Below are positions 17,958 through 27,416 of a stretch of DNA of 64,000 nucleotides, piece by piece; positions within the stretch are counted from its first letter, which is position 1, and the number at the start of each line of letters is the position of its first letter. The stretch is from Thalassospira indica (lineage in GTDB: Bacteria; Pseudomonadota; Alphaproteobacteria; Rhodospirillales; Thalassospiraceae): positions 372,001-436,000 of the forward strand of contig NZ_CP031555.1 of the NCBI RefSeq assembly GCF_003403095.1, in the 5' to 3' direction. The translations under genes were made by a program, and so were the position numbers. The notes below the pieces were generated by a model. The model ran no database searches, was not told where the DNA came from, and saw only the letters and a list, made by a program, of their open reading frames with translations.

Positions 17958-18460
17958 CAGACACAGATTCCGAGCCAAACAACGCAACGCGAAAAATGGA
18001 CATATCATCTATTCTTACTCCGTCCGGAGTTATTCCGGCACTGCGTGCCGGTGCGAAGAAGGCTGTGCTTGAGGAACTTGCCGAAAAGGCCGCCGAAGTT
18101 ACCGGCCGCCCTGCAAGCGAGATTTTCTCTGTCCTGCTTGACCGTGAAAAGCTTGGCAGTACCGGTGTCGGTGGCGGTGTCGCGATTCCGCATGGCAAGC
18201 TCAATGATCTGGACCGCCTGTATATGGTTTTTGCCCGTGCAAGCAATCCGATCGAGTTTGACGCGGTTGATGAACACCCGGTCGACCTTTTCTGCATGCT
18301 GATTGCACCCGAAGAAGCCGGTGCCGATCACCTGAAAGCACTGGCACGGATTTCCCGTCTGCTGCGCAATCAGGGCATGTGTGACAAGCTCCGCGGTGCC
18401 GGATCTGCAGATGCGATTTACGCATTGCTGACCCAGGACGAGGCCGAACAGGCCGCCTGA
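17954..18460 (+). CDS. ptsN: Nitrogen PTS EIIA component PtsN
   Basis: EIIA-Ntr is the output protein of the nitrogen phosphotransferase system, regulating potassium transport and other processes according to its phosphorylation. The 168-residue protein has the PTS_EIIA type 2 fold, with the phosphoacceptor His80 in GGGVAIPHGKL, and ends with the helix LKALARISRLLRN. It starts at GTG 17954, overlapping the hpf stop by four bases, which implies coupling. A strong terminator follows. Confidence 0.94.
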   Translation: MTDTDSEPNNATRKMDISSILTPSGVIPALRAGAKKAVLEELAEKAAEVTGRPASEIFSVLLDREKLGSTGVGGGVAIPHGKLNDLDRLYMVFARASNPIEFDAVDEHPVDLFCMLIAPEEAGADHLKALARISRLLRNQGMCDKLRGAGSADAIYALLTQDEAEQAA

Positions 18461-18511
18461 AAAGGTCAGTGAGTGGCGGGTAACCCCCGTAACAGACACA
18501 AGATTTAAAAA

Positions 18512-18545
18512 ACCGGACGCCCAATCAGGCGTCCGGTTTTGTTTT
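18512..18545 (+). terminator. Terminator of the rpoN-hpf-ptsN unit
   Basis: ACCGGACGCC (18512-18521) pairs perfectly with GGCGTCCGGT (18528-18537), followed by a T-rich tract. It lies 51 bases after ptsN. Confidence 0.88.
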
Positions 18546-18590
18546 GGGAGCATGGATCCGTCGATCGATCAGGTTGGGTTTCTGACCTGA

Positions 18591-20156
18591 TCAGGCTTCG
18601 GCGGTCTTGGGCTCTTCGGGGTCCTTTACGTCGGTCAGGCGGGCGGCCAGAACAACAAGATAAAGCACCGGAATGCCAATCACGGCTGTGCCGATAAAGA
18701 ACCAGCTATATCCGACCGCATCAACCACCGTGCCCGAGAAGCCGGCAAGGATTTTCGGGAACAAGGTCATGATCGAACTGAAGATCGCGTACTGCATCGC
18801 AGTGAACGAGATATTGGTCAGGCCCGACAGATAGGCGATGAAGGCTGCTGTTGCGAGACCACCCGACAGGTTATCGGCCATGATGACAACGACAAACATC
18901 GTGGTATCGGGGCCAAGCTGTGCCATGAAGGCGAACAGGACATTGGTGATCGCTGATAACAACGCGCCAAGAAACAGGATCCGCACCACGCCATAGCGGA
19001 CCGACAGAACCCCGCCCAGGAAACTGCCGCCAATGGTCATGAACAGGCCGAATGTCTTGGAAACGGCGGCGATTTCTTCCTTGGAATAACCAAGGTCGGT
19101 GTAAAACACGTTGGCCATCACGCCCATGACGATATCGGCGATGCGATACACCCCGATCAGGGCCAGGATGACGATGGCGGCCTTGCCATAGCGGTCGATG
19201 AAGTCCTTGACCGGCGAGATATAGGTTTCCTGAACCATGCCGGTCGGTGTCAGGCCAACCCGGGTGGTGAGCCAGGCAACAAGGATGGCAAATCCGACCG
19301 AAATGACCAGTTTGACGGTACCGGCAATGAAGCCTGACAGCTCGCTGATCATACCGCCGTCAGTCAGGGCGGTTTTCAGCGGATTGGTGATTTCCCCGGC
19401 ATAGACATTGGCAAGGATGAAGGCGATCACGGTAAGCGCGAACATCGCAAGAAACCGGACATAGTCCGATGTTTCGTGGAAATATTTGCTGTCGAGCTTT
19501 ACGACCTTGGGCTCACTGACAAGAAGGGTGGTGATCACGCCCACACACATCGCAAGTGCCATGCAGGCATAGGCCACTGTCCAGGCATGGTGTTGATAGG
19601 TACCTTCGGCCTCAAACAATCCGGCAATGGTCAGGGCCCCGGCACCAGCGACGATCATGCCGATGCGATAACCACCGATATAGGCCGAACTCATCATCGC
19701 CTGAAGGTCGGCATCGGCGGCCTCGATACGATACGCATCAATAACAATGTCCTGGGTGGCCGATGCAAAACCAAGGGCAACCGCGGCAAATGCCATCATG
19801 GTCAGGTTTTCTGCCGGGTCGGTCAGTCCCATCCACAGGATGGCGGCGATGATGCCGCCCTGGGCAATGATCAGCCAACTGCGCCGACGGCCCAGAATGC
19901 CGTGCAAAACCGGCAAGGGAAGACGGTCGATCAGTGGCGCCCAGACAAACTTGAAGGAATAGCCAAGTGCCGCCCAGCTGAAATAGGTGACGGTGGAACG
20001 ATCCACACCCGCTTCGCGCAGCCAGATCGACAGGGTGGAGAAAATCAGAAGGATGGGTATGCCGGCCGACAATCCCAGAAACAGCATCGTGATTACGCGC
20101 GGATGAATAAAGGCGCCAAAGGCCTCGCCCCAGCTTCGTTTTTCTGCGCTGCGCAT
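18591..20156 (-). CDS. ampG: AmpG-type muropeptide permease (MFS)
   Basis: AmpG imports GlcNAc-anhydroMurNAc peptides released during wall turnover, feeding recycling and, in many bacteria, beta-lactamase induction. The 521-residue protein has about 12-14 membrane spans and the AmpG hallmarks YFSWAALGYSFKFVWAPLIDR, LGRRRSWLIIAQ, and ASATQDIVIDAYRIE. The central loop (about 205-230 and 255-315) includes extra spans, as in AmpG. No ampD, ampR or beta-lactamase gene is nearby. The ATG is at 20154-20156. It is downstream of typA on the same strand, beyond typA's terminator. Confidence 0.9.
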   Translation of the reverse strand: MRSAEKRSWGEAFGAFIHPRVITMLFLGLSAGIPILLIFSTLSIWLREAGVDRSTVTYFSWAALGYSFKFVWAPLIDRLPLPVLHGILGRRRSWLIIAQGGIIAAILWMGLTDPAENLTMMAFAAVALGFASATQDIVIDAYRIEAADADLQAMMSSAYIGGYRIGMIVAGAGALTIAGLFEAEGTYQHHAWTVAYACMALAMCVGVITTLLVSEPKVVKLDSKYFHETSDYVRFLAMFALTVIAFILANVYAGEITNPLKTALTDGGMISELSGFIAGTVKLVISVGFAILVAWLTTRVGLTPTGMVQETYISPVKDFIDRYGKAAIVILALIGVYRIADIVMGVMANVFYTDLGYSKEEIAAVSKTFGLFMTIGGSFLGGVLSVRYGVVRILFLGALLSAITNVLFAFMAQLGPDTTMFVVVIMADNLSGGLATAAFIAYLSGLTNISFTAMQYAIFSSIMTLFPKILAGFSGTVVDAVGYSWFFIGTAVIGIPVLYLVVLAARLTDVKDPEEPKTAEA

Positions 20157-20251
20157 CGATTTTCCCCAACTTGAAGCATGCTGTCATGAAGCTAGGCCAA
20201 ACAGGTTAAGGAAAGCCGAAACATCGGGCCGTGTTGCGAAACGCGCACAGC

Positions 20252-20284
20252 AAAAAGGCCGATCCATATGGACCGGCCTTTTTG
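20252..20284 (-). terminator. Terminator of typA
   Basis: AAAAAGGCCGATCC (20252-20265) and GGACCGGCCTTTTT (20270-20283) form a stem around ATAT with one mismatch. It lies 25 bases after the typA stop. A- and T-runs on both sides allow bidirectional action. Confidence 0.82.
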
Positions 20285-20308
20285 AATTCGGCTTGGCAAG
20301 AGAAAGGC

Positions 20309-22120
20309 TTAGCTTTCTTTCTTGCGGCTTTCGCGCTTACGCACGTTCGGATCAAGGTGCAGCTTACGGATACGAACGCTTTTCGGGGTCACTTCAACCA
20401 GTTCATCGTCCTGAATGTAAGACAGCGCTTCTTCAAGCGACATACGACGTGGCGGGGTCAGCGTAACAGCTTCGTCCTTGCCCGACGCACGAACGTTGGT
20501 CAGCTTCTTGCCCTTGAGCACGTTGACTTCAAGGTCGTTGTCACGGTTGTGTTCACCGATGATCATGCCCTGATAGACGCGTTCGCCATGTTCGATGAAC
20601 ATGATGCCACGATCTTCAAGGTTAAACAGGGCATAGGCCACTGCTTCGCCCTGATCGTTGGAGATCAGCGCACCGTTACGACGACCCGCGATAGAGCCCT
20701 TTACCGGGCCGTAGGAATGGAACACGCGGTTCATAACGCCGGTACCGCGGGTATCGGTCAGGAATTCACCGTGATACCCGATCAGGCCACGCGACGGCGC
20801 AATAAAGATGATACGGGTCTTGCCACCACCGGAAGAACGCATGTCGGTCATTTCGGCCTTGCGCAGGCTCATTTTCTCGACCACGACGCCGGAATATTCC
20901 TCGTCAACGTCAACCTGGACTTCTTCGAACGGTTCGGACAGAACGCCGTCGATTTCCTTGAACAGAACGCGCGGACGCGAGATCGACAGTTCGAAACCTT
21001 CACGACGCATGGTTTCCACCAGAACGCCCAGCTGAAGTTCGCCACGACCGGCAACTTCAAACGCGTCCTTGTCTTCGGTTTCACCGATCTTGATCGCGAT
21101 GTTGCCTTCGGCTTCGCGTTCCAGACGGGCACGGATCATGCGCGAGGTAACCTTGTCACCTTCCTGACCGGCCAGCGGCGAATTGTTGACCGAGAAGGTC
21201 ATCGCCAGGGTCGGCGGATCGATCGGCTGGCTTTCGATTGCGGTGGTAACTTCGGTGGAGCAGATGGTGTCAGCCACGGTTGCTTCGGTCAGACCGGCAA
21301 TCGCGATGATGTCCCCGGCAACGGCTTCGTCCTGCGGGACACGTTCCAGACCGCGGAAGCCCATCAGTTTCGATAGACGGCCGGTTTCAACCGTGCCATC
21401 ACCACGAAGAACCTTCACCGGCATGTTGAGTTTCGCACGGCCCTGATAAACACGACCGGTCAGAATACGACCAAGGAAGTTATCGGCATGCAGCATGGTT
21501 GCCAGCATGGCAAACGGTGCTTTTTCATCAACGTCCGGTGCCGGAACGTGGCTTAGAACCAGTTCCATCAGCGGGGTCAGGTTTTCTTTCGGGCCTTCCG
21601 GGTTTTCAGCTGCCCAGCCGTCACGGCCGGATGCGTACAGAACCGGGAAGTCGAGCTGTTCTTCGGATGCTTCGAGCGACACGAACAGATCGAAAATCTC
21701 GTCGAGGACTTCCTCGGCGCGCTGGTCCGGACGATCGATCTTGTTGATGATCACAATCGGCTTCAGACCAAGTTTAAGCGCCTTGCCCAGAACGAATTTG
21801 GTCTGCGGCATCGGGCCTTCGGCCGAGTCAACCAGCAGGACAACACCTTCAACCATGGACAGGATACGTTCGACTTCACCACCGAAATCGGCGTGGCCCG
21901 GGGTATCGACGATGTTTACACGGGTGTCGCCCCACTGAACGGCCGTCGGTTTCGCGACGATGGTGATGCCACGTTCACGTTCCAGGTCGTTGCTGTCCAT
22001 GGCGCGTTCGTCAACACGCTGGTTGTCACGATAGACACCGGACTGGCGGAACATGGAATCGACCAGCGTGGTTTTGCCGTGGTCAACGTGGGCGATGATG
22101 GCGATATTGCGCAAGCTCAT
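20309..22120 (-). CDS. typA: Ribosome-associated GTPase TypA/BipA
   Basis: TypA/BipA is a translational GTPase of the EF-G group, needed for 50S assembly and stress adaptation. The 603-residue protein has G1 [10 protein letters not shown] (10-19), the switch RGITI, G3 [13 protein letters not shown]4 NKIDR, G5-like [12 protein letters not shown] domains III and V, and the TypA-specific C-terminal domain. I start at ATG 22118-22120 ([16 protein letters not shown]), with GGAG 9 bases upstream, 18 codons inside the longest frame. Confidence 0.96.
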   Translation of the reverse strand: MSLRNIAIIAHVDHGKTTLVDSMFRQSGVYRDNQRVDERAMDSNDLERERGITIVAKPTAVQWGDTRVNIVDTPGHADFGGEVERILSMVEGVVLLVDSAEGPMPQTKFVLGKALKLGLKPIVIINKIDRPDQRAEEVLDEIFDLFVSLEASEEQLDFPVLYASGRDGWAAENPEGPKENLTPLMELVLSHVPAPDVDEKAPFAMLATMLHADNFLGRILTGRVYQGRAKLNMPVKVLRGDGTVETGRLSKLMGFRGLERVPQDEAVAGDIIAIAGLTEATVADTICSTEVTTAIESQPIDPPTLAMTFSVNNSPLAGQEGDKVTSRMIRARLEREAEGNIAIKIGETEDKDAFEVAGRGELQLGVLVETMRREGFELSISRPRVLFKEIDGVLSEPFEEVQVDVDEEYSGVVVEKMSLRKAEMTDMRSSGGGKTRIIFIAPSRGLIGYHGEFLTDTRGTGVMNRVFHSYGPVKGSIAGRRNGALISNDQGEAVAYALFNLEDRGIMFIEHGERVYQGMIIGEHNRDNDLEVNVLKGKKLTNVRASGKDEAVTLTPPRRMSLEEALSYIQDDELVEVTPKSVRIRKLHLDPNVRKRESRKKES

Positions 22121-22480
22121 GGGCGCGGACTCCAGAAATAAAAATGCCGCGCGCCGGGTCTTGCCCATGCGCATCGGTCAGTAAGTAAGTGTTTCAAGGC
22201 CAGTAGATATTCAGCAACAAGCGCGATGGTTGCCGCCGCCGGTATCACCGGTGGGAAACCCACATCAACGTATGTGCTGAATGTTTACTGGCCCGGATCG
22301 TAACCGTGCAGATATACCCGAAGGCCGCCCTGTCATAGCCAATGTTAAGGCGAAAGGCCAGCGTTGTAAGCGCCATGTCGGGTTGATTATTCTGCAATGC
22401 GGGCTGTTTGCGCCAAACTCTGGACAAAGTCAATGATTGTGTTGCGCTGCAGCGCCATGCAAACCCGGCCTTCGCGACAG
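22121..22480. other. Intergenic region upstream of typA
   Basis: No convincing gene or promoter consensus is visible. A 97-codon frame on the minus strand (22245-22538) runs through the terminator of the neighbouring kinase gene and is treated as chance. The typA promoter presumably lies here. Confidence 0.4.
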
Positions 22481-22516
22481 AAAAAACGGGACGGCAATGA
22501 AATGTTGCCGTCCCGT
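22481..22516 (-). terminator. Terminator of the PfkB-family kinase gene
   Basis: ACGGGACGGCAA (22486-22497) pairs perfectly with TTGCCGTCCCGT (22505-22516). Read on the minus strand it is followed by TTTTTT and lies 41 bases after the kinase stop. Confidence 0.9.
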
Positions 22517-22557
22517 GAAATCTTTCAAACATCCGCACTCTTTATATAAAAGAGCGA

Positions 22558-23547
22558 TCAGAGTGCCTTTGCGATCAGTTCCTTGAGATCCGCATCCGGG
22601 CGCGCACCCATATGCGAAATTACTTCAGATGCACAGATCGCACCCAGCTGACCACAAATCTCAAGAGTGTGACCCTGGGTGTAGCCATACAGGAAGCCCG
22701 ACGCGAACAGGTCGCCAGCACCCGTGGTGTCGACCACTTTGGCGACTGGTTCCGCACTGATTTCATAAAGCTCGTCCTGGCTGACGATGATCGCACCCTT
22801 CTCGCTGCGGGTCAGGGCAGCAACGCGGCAATGTTTGCGAACTTCTGCCAACGCTTCTTCAAAGGTCTCGACCTCGTAAAGCGACTTGATCTCTTCCTCG
22901 TTGGCAAACAGGACGTCGATATGGTCGTCGACCAGTTCGCGGAAAGATTCGCGGTGGCGATCAACGCAGAAGGAATCAGACAGGCTGATCGAAACCTGAC
23001 GGCCGGCATCATGGGCAACTTTGGCGGCTTTGATGAAGGCTTCCTTGGCTTCGGGGCGATCCCACAGATAGCCTTCCATGTAGGTGACTTTGGCTGATTT
23101 GATCAGATCTTCGTCAATATCATCCGGGCCAAGCTCTGTGCAGGCACCAAGGAAGGTATTCATGGTGCGGTGACCATCCGGGGTGACAAAGATCAGGCAA
23201 CGCGCCGTCGGGGAACCCTCGGTCGCGGCCGCAGAATCAAACGCAACACCAATTGCCCGGATGTCATGGCGGAAAACCTGGCCCAGCTGATCATCACGCA
23301 CCTTGCCGATATAGGCACCCTTGCCACCAAGGGCTGCGATGCCAGCCATGGTATTGCCGGCCGATCCGCCCGACATCTCAAGGCCCGGGCCCATCTGGTC
23401 ATAAAGTGCATCGGCCCGGTCGGCATCAATCAGGGTCATGGCGTTTTTGACAAGCTCAAGACGCGCAAGGTCTTCTTCCTTGCAGTGGGCAAGGACGTCG
23501 ACAATGGCGTTGCCGATCCCGACGACGTCGAATTTGGTGTCGTTCAT
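22558..23547 (-). CDS. PfkB-family kinase, adenosine kinase-like
   Basis: A ribokinase-fold sugar or nucleoside kinase. The 329-residue protein has the family N-terminus VVGIGNAIVDVLAHC, the glycine motif MSGGSAGNTMAGIAALGG, a long lid segment, NEEEIKSLY, and the anion-hole/catalytic DTTGAGDLFASGFLYGYTQG with the catalytic Asp. The overall pattern (SGGSAGNT, CTELGPDDID, YLWD) is that of the alphaproteobacterial proteins annotated as adenosine kinase; ribose-type substrates cannot be excluded. AGGAA precedes the ATG by 8 bases. It is monocistronic, ending at a strong terminator. Confidence 0.85.
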   Translation of the reverse strand: MNDTKFDVVGIGNAIVDVLAHCKEEDLARLELVKNAMTLIDADRADALYDQMGPGLEMSGGSAGNTMAGIAALGGKGAYIGKVRDDQLGQVFRHDIRAIGVAFDSAAATEGSPTARCLIFVTPDGHRTMNTFLGACTELGPDDIDEDLIKSAKVTYMEGYLWDRPEAKEAFIKAAKVAHDAGRQVSISLSDSFCVDRHRESFRELVDDHIDVLFANEEEIKSLYEVETFEEALAEVRKHCRVAALTRSEKGAIIVSQDELYEISAEPVAKVVDTTGAGDLFASGFLYGYTQGHTLEICGQLGAICASEVISHMGARPDADLKELIAKAL

Positions 23548-24226
23548 ATAGTAAATTCCTGCGGTTATGTGGGCTCAGACCCTGATTTACGCAGCACAGT
23601 GAAAAACCGGCAAGCCACGCGGTGCTTGCGTTGGCCTCGTTACTTTCAGTGCGCCTGATACTGACTGTTGCGGAGTATAGGGAATGCGATTTTCGGTGCA
23701 AGCTTTGCAACTGTTTCGTGCCCGGTCGTTTAACTTGTCCTTAACTTCGCCAAAAAAACTGCAAAAGATGTTTTTTCAGGTGTTGATCGGTGAAATTCGA
23801 TCTGGATCCGGTTCGAATTTACGGGGCACGACTGCAAAAATCGATTTTGAATGCGCACTGCCAAGAACGGCCAGGCTCAAAGCCCCGGAAATCAACAGTT
23901 CGGGCTTTGTTTAGACTTTTCGCAGGTAATGGTGCGCAAATGATGCAAAAACGCCGCAAAAATACCGAAACAAGAAGATTTATATGATTTTGAAGCGCCA
24001 TTTCGCCCAGTTTTGCGACGGAGAGGTTTCAAGACAAACCAGTTTGTCTCTGGATAGAAATAAATAATAAATGCTATACCGTGATTTATAAATATCTTTA
24101 TTTAATCCTAAATATGAAAAACGGCTATTTCGCAGCCAAGCGAGCTGGCGACACCTTGGTCAGGCACATCTGCCAAACGCGACATTTCCGGCACGCAGCA
24201 TAGGCATTTTGGGCGCTATTTAAGGG
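23548..24226. other. AT-rich intergenic region (679 b)
   Basis: The region is clearly richer in A and T than its surroundings and contains no convincing gene. Frames of 76 and 65 codons at 23684 and 23790 have no ribosome-binding site or recognisable motif. CAAAGCCC (23878-23885) and GGGCTTTG (23902-23909) could form an eight-base stem with a 16-base loop followed by TTTAGA, a weak terminator-like element. Promoters for the kinase gene should lie at the left end. A small RNA cannot be excluded. Confidence 0.4.
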
Positions 24227-25192
24227 TTATTTATCGGGGAAAAGCGGGATCGGCGCATTGTCGTCTGCCGATCCAGTATCGTCCTTGTCGGTGTAATCCG
24301 GCACGACCTTGTTCTTTTCCGTATGTACGGTTCCGGGGCCCGCTTCATGACGGACCCTTTCATACAATTCTTCGATCACTGCTTCAATCCGGGCGCGATG
24401 AAGCGGGTCTTCGCAGCGTTTGACGAACTGTTCAAACGCACCAAGCGCCATATGGTCCTGATCAAGGCGGGCATAGAGCGCGCCAAGCTGATGCCAAAGC
24501 CCTTCATGGTCCGGCGCGATCAGCAAACTGTGTTCGACAACACGGGTTGCGAGCTCCAGCTCACCGGCGCGAAGCGCCCGTACCTTTATGTTATTTTGAA
24601 GTCGTAACAAAATATCGATATCGGTTGACGGCCGGTAATGATGAGGTGCCAGCTCGGCATCAAGGCCACTGAATGACTTCAGCAATTCACGTAATTCTGC
24701 CGGGCCGAGACTGATCGCGCCATGGAACGGGTCGATCATCTTGCGTTTGCCATTGGCCTGCACGCGCAGCAGGAAATGACCGGGAAAATCAATACCGGTG
24801 ACGGCAATACCGCACCGCATGGCCGCGTGGATATACAACATGCCAAGGGCAACCGGCAGGCCGCGCTTGCGCTCAATCACCTGCATCAGGTCGGCATTGG
24901 CAATGTCATCATAGTTTTCCGCATCCCCCTGAAAGCCATTGCGTTCGGCAATCACGGTCTGCAGGGCGCGCACAACCTGATTAATGGTCGGTTCGGCTTC
25001 CTTGTCATCGACGGGCAGGGCCTGCTGATCCGTGCCATCGGTGGCAAGATCGGGCTGCAAGGTTAGACCGGCCAATTCGGCACGGACCTGATCGGCGAGA
25101 TCATCCAAAATCCTAATGAACGGTGCGACATCGCGTTTATGGGTGCCGTGCGATTGGTTCAGGCGGGCAAAATGCAGGGCGGCCTCCGCCAC
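24227..25192 (-). CDS. SirB1-type transglutaminase-like protein with TPR tail
   Basis: SirB1-family proteins (Transglut_core2) have a transglutaminase/protease-like fold of unclear biochemical role. The sequence shows NYDDIANADLMQVIERKRGLPVALGMLYIHAAMRCGI, FPGHFLLRV, MIDPFHG and a helical repeat region (LELATRVVEHSLLIAPDHEGLWHQLGALYARL) like paired TPRs. The GTG at 25192 has no ribosome-binding site, and the frame stays open and family-like for 30 further codons upstream (DRQWLVDYGKGRKPDASV). There AAGGAA precedes an ATC at 25280-25282, just after the stop of the BON gene. The true start may be non-canonical (see findings). Confidence 0.8.
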   Translation of the reverse strand: MAEAALHFARLNQSHGTHKRDVAPFIRILDDLADQVRAELAGLTLQPDLATDGTDQQALPVDDKEAEPTINQVVRALQTVIAERNGFQGDAENYDDIANADLMQVIERKRGLPVALGMLYIHAAMRCGIAVTGIDFPGHFLLRVQANGKRKMIDPFHGAISLGPAELRELLKSFSGLDAELAPHHYRPSTDIDILLRLQNNIKVRALRAGELELATRVVEHSLLIAPDHEGLWHQLGALYARLDQDHMALGAFEQFVKRCEDPLHRARIEAVIEELYERVRHEAGPGTVHTEKNKVVPDYTDKDDTGSADDNAPIPLFPDK

Positions 25193-25285
25193 GCTGGCGT
25201 CAGGTTTGCGGCCCTTGCCATAATCGACAAGCCATTGGCGATCCGGATCGGTCGGTGCTGTTATGTGGCTTACGGTACTGATGGC

Positions 25286-25918
25286 TCAGGTTCCTTGTCG
25301 GATGGCGTCGTCTTTCAGACGGATATGACTGACAACCCGTTTGACATAGCTGGTGTCCCGGGCATGTGAAATCACGCGACTGCGTTCATGGTCGTCCTGG
25401 GCAATTCCCATCAGATGGACGGTGCCATTGACGGTCTCGACGCTGTAATTGATGGCGAAAACATCGCCGTCAAACATCAATGCAGTCTTGATCTTGGTGG
25501 TGATCAAAAGATCGCTCGCATTATCAACCAGCGTCAGGCCGTCACCGATCTCAATCTCGTTATGAACACTTTTGACCCCGTCAACCTGCCAGCTTAACCG
25601 CACAGCTTCAAGTTGATCAGCCACGGTGGGCACTTGTCCGGCCAAAAGAACTTCGCCTTCAACCACTTCAATCTCGATATCAAGGAACAGTTTTTCGTCC
25701 TGTGCCAGAAACTTCTGCCAGATCTGGGCGGTAATCGCCGTATCACTGACAGCACCGTTAAAACCGCGTTCCTGAAAGGCGGCAACACCGGCGGTTGCGC
25801 CAGCTCCGAGCACAACGGATGTAGGCGTGCATCCCGAAAGCGGCAAAATGCACATACCCGTCAGCAGAAGTGCCCTGGCAAAGCCAAGTGGCCGATTGAC
25901 CATTCTTTTTGGTGACAT
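25286..25918 (-). CDS. Dual BON-domain outer-membrane lipoprotein (DolP/YraP-like)
   Basis: DolP-like lipoproteins maintain outer-membrane integrity and support BAM. The precursor (210 residues from ATG 25918; another ATG at 25903 is possible) has a lipobox LPLSGC after a hydrophobic stretch. Two BON domains follow: SDTAITAQIWQKFLAQDE...VEGEVLLAGQVPT, and SDLLITTKIKTALMFDGDV...VNGTVHLMGIAQ. YraN, RsmI and an LpoA-like lipoprotein lie a few genes away, as in the E. coli yraL-lpoA-yraN-diaA-dolP cluster, which supports the DolP assignment. It is translationally close to the SirB1 gene downstream. Confidence 0.85.
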   Translation of the reverse strand: MSPKRMVNRPLGFARALLLTGMCILPLSGCTPTSVVLGAGATAGVAAFQERGFNGAVSDTAITAQIWQKFLAQDEKLFLDIEIEVVEGEVLLAGQVPTVADQLEAVRLSWQVDGVKSVHNEIEIGDGLTLVDNASDLLITTKIKTALMFDGDVFAINYSVETVNGTVHLMGIAQDDHERSRVISHARDTSYVKRVVSHIRLKDDAIRQGT

Positions 25919-26064
25919 GTATGGATGTCTCGTCCAGTTCCCCCGGTCTCTGAATCCCATAATGGCGCGCGGGGGTTAAAGAGACTTAAAACACTGGTCG
26001 GTTTATCAGTAAAAATGCATTTTTCTGCGAATTCGTGCCTGAAATCGACGTCGCAGGGCGACGA

Positions 26065-26928
26065 TTACAGGTTGTTGCGGGCAAACAATTCCGCCCAACG
26101 CCCGGGTGACACACCATAGGTCTGACGGAAATGGCGGTTGAAATGGCTTTGATCGGCAAACCCGGTCTCGGCGGCAATTCCGGCCAGGGGTTGCCCAACC
26201 ATCATCAATGCCCGCGCCTTTTGCAGGCGACGCATCATCAGATATCGATAGGGTGTGGTTCCGAACCGTGCACGGAAATGCCGGATCAGGCGAAAACGGT
26301 CCATACCGGCAACCTGCTCAAGTTCGTCAGATTGCACCGGGCGGTCAAAGTTATCTTCCAGAAAGGCGCGCACCTGATCCATGCTTTGGCTGGCCGTAAA
26401 GCGCGGGCGTTTGAGCGGTGCCTTGGCATGCAATGACAGGCGCCGGGCGATGTCACTGACGAACTGATCGCGCAAAAGCGGATCCATGTCGCTTTCAAGT
26501 TCGCCCAAGGCAGATGCCATGATCGACCATAAGACCGGGTCCTGAATAACCGGTTCACCGACAAAGGGCAGGGGATCGGCTTCGTGATCAAGGCCGGATC
26601 GCAACAATGCCGGTTCAAGATACAGCATGCGATATTGCAAACCATCCTCGGTTCCGGCCCCGCCGTCATGCAGTTCGTCGGGATGGAGAATGATGATATT
26701 GCCGGGATTGCTGGCGCGAAATTCCCCGCGATAATTAAAGGTCTGCACACCTTGCAGGGTGATGCCCAGCGCATAGGTATCGTGGCGATGCGGGGTGAAC
26801 ATATTGCCATAGAACAGGGCTTCGATCCGCTCGATCCCGGGTCCAGTCGGGGCGGCAACGAAGCGTTCGCGCTTTTTGCACAAACGTTCAATACCGCGAT
26901 CATCTGCCTGTTCTATTGCTTCTTTCAT
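26065..26928 (-). CDS. AraC-family transcriptional regulator
   Basis: The 287-residue protein has an N-terminal cupin-like AraC_binding domain (FTPHRHDTYALGITLQGVQTFNYRGEF, then NPGNIIILHPDELHDGGAG) and a C-terminal double helix-turn-helix (SDELEQVAGMDRFRLIRHFRARFGTTPYRYLMMRRLQKARALM, then IAAETGFADQSHFNRHFRQTYGVSPGRW). The effector is unknown. It is divergent from the DUF2000 gene with 32 bases between starts. Such AraC proteins often control the adjacent gene, so the short shared region may carry its operator. Confidence 0.92.
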   Translation of the reverse strand: MKEAIEQADDRGIERLCKKRERFVAAPTGPGIERIEALFYGNMFTPHRHDTYALGITLQGVQTFNYRGEFRASNPGNIIILHPDELHDGGAGTEDGLQYRMLYLEPALLRSGLDHEADPLPFVGEPVIQDPVLWSIMASALGELESDMDPLLRDQFVSDIARRLSLHAKAPLKRPRFTASQSMDQVRAFLEDNFDRPVQSDELEQVAGMDRFRLIRHFRARFGTTPYRYLMMRRLQKARALMMVGQPLAGIAAETGFADQSHFNRHFRQTYGVSPGRWAELFARNNL

Positions 26929-26960
26929 TACCGGATCATCCGACCGATTGGAGGAAGTGA

Positions 26961-27368
26961 ATGTTTGATACCAAAGTCGCCCTGATTTTGCGCAACGACC
27001 TTGAAACTTGGCAATCCCTGAATGTGACGGCCTTCCTGATGAGCGGCATTGTTGCCCAGACCCCCGACATCATCGGTGAAGCTTACATAGACGCGAACCA
27101 GAATATCTATAACCCGCTATCGCGACAGCCTGCCATCGTGTTGGCCGCCGATGGTGATACCATCGCGAAAATTCACAAACGTGCCCTGAGCCGCGGTGTC
27201 AGGGTATCGGCTTATATCGAAGAAATGTTTGCCACCGGCCATGATGCCGCCAATCGGGATGTTTTTGCCAACGCCGATCCGGAAACGGCAAAATTCGTAG
27301 GCCTTGGCATTCATGCCGATAAACGCAGCGTCGACAAGATCACCAAGGGTGCCAAGATGCATCCCTAA
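26961..27368 (+). CDS. DUF2000 family protein
   Basis: A 135-residue protein that fits the DUF2000 family (MFDTKVALILRNDLETWQSLNVTAFLMSGI, then PAIVLAADGDTIAKIHKRALSRGVRVSAYIEEMFATGHDAANRD). The fold is reported to resemble peptidyl-tRNA hydrolase 2. Function is unknown; no catalytic assignment is attempted. GGAGG precedes the ATG. It is likely controlled by the divergent AraC regulator. It ends just before the terminator of the convergent yraN gene. Confidence 0.75.
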   Translation: MFDTKVALILRNDLETWQSLNVTAFLMSGIVAQTPDIIGEAYIDANQNIYNPLSRQPAIVLAADGDTIAKIHKRALSRGVRVSAYIEEMFATGHDAANRDVFANADPETAKFVGLGIHADKRSVDKITKGAKMHP

Positions 27369-27375
27369 GGACAAT

Positions 27376-27416
27376 AAAACAGCGGAATGCCTGTCAGGAA
27401 ACCTGCCAGGCATTCC
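27376..27416 (-). terminator. Terminator overlapping the 3' end of yraN
   Basis: GGAATGCCTG (27384-27393) pairs perfectly with CAGGCATTCC (27407-27416). Read on the minus strand it is followed by GCTGTTTTATT. One arm lies within the last codons of yraN. Confidence 0.75.

Noticed and set aside
20231..21376. A 381-codon open frame antisense to typA.
   Set aside because: Mirror of the TypA reading frame; it also covers the typA terminator.
22245..22538. A 97-codon minus-strand frame between the PfkB-family kinase gene and typA.
   Set aside because: It begins inside the kinase terminator and lacks any family resemblance.
23684..23987. Short plus-strand frames in the AT-rich gap upstream of the kinase gene.
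   Set aside because: No ribosome-binding site, low-complexity translation, and they overlap each other in different frames.
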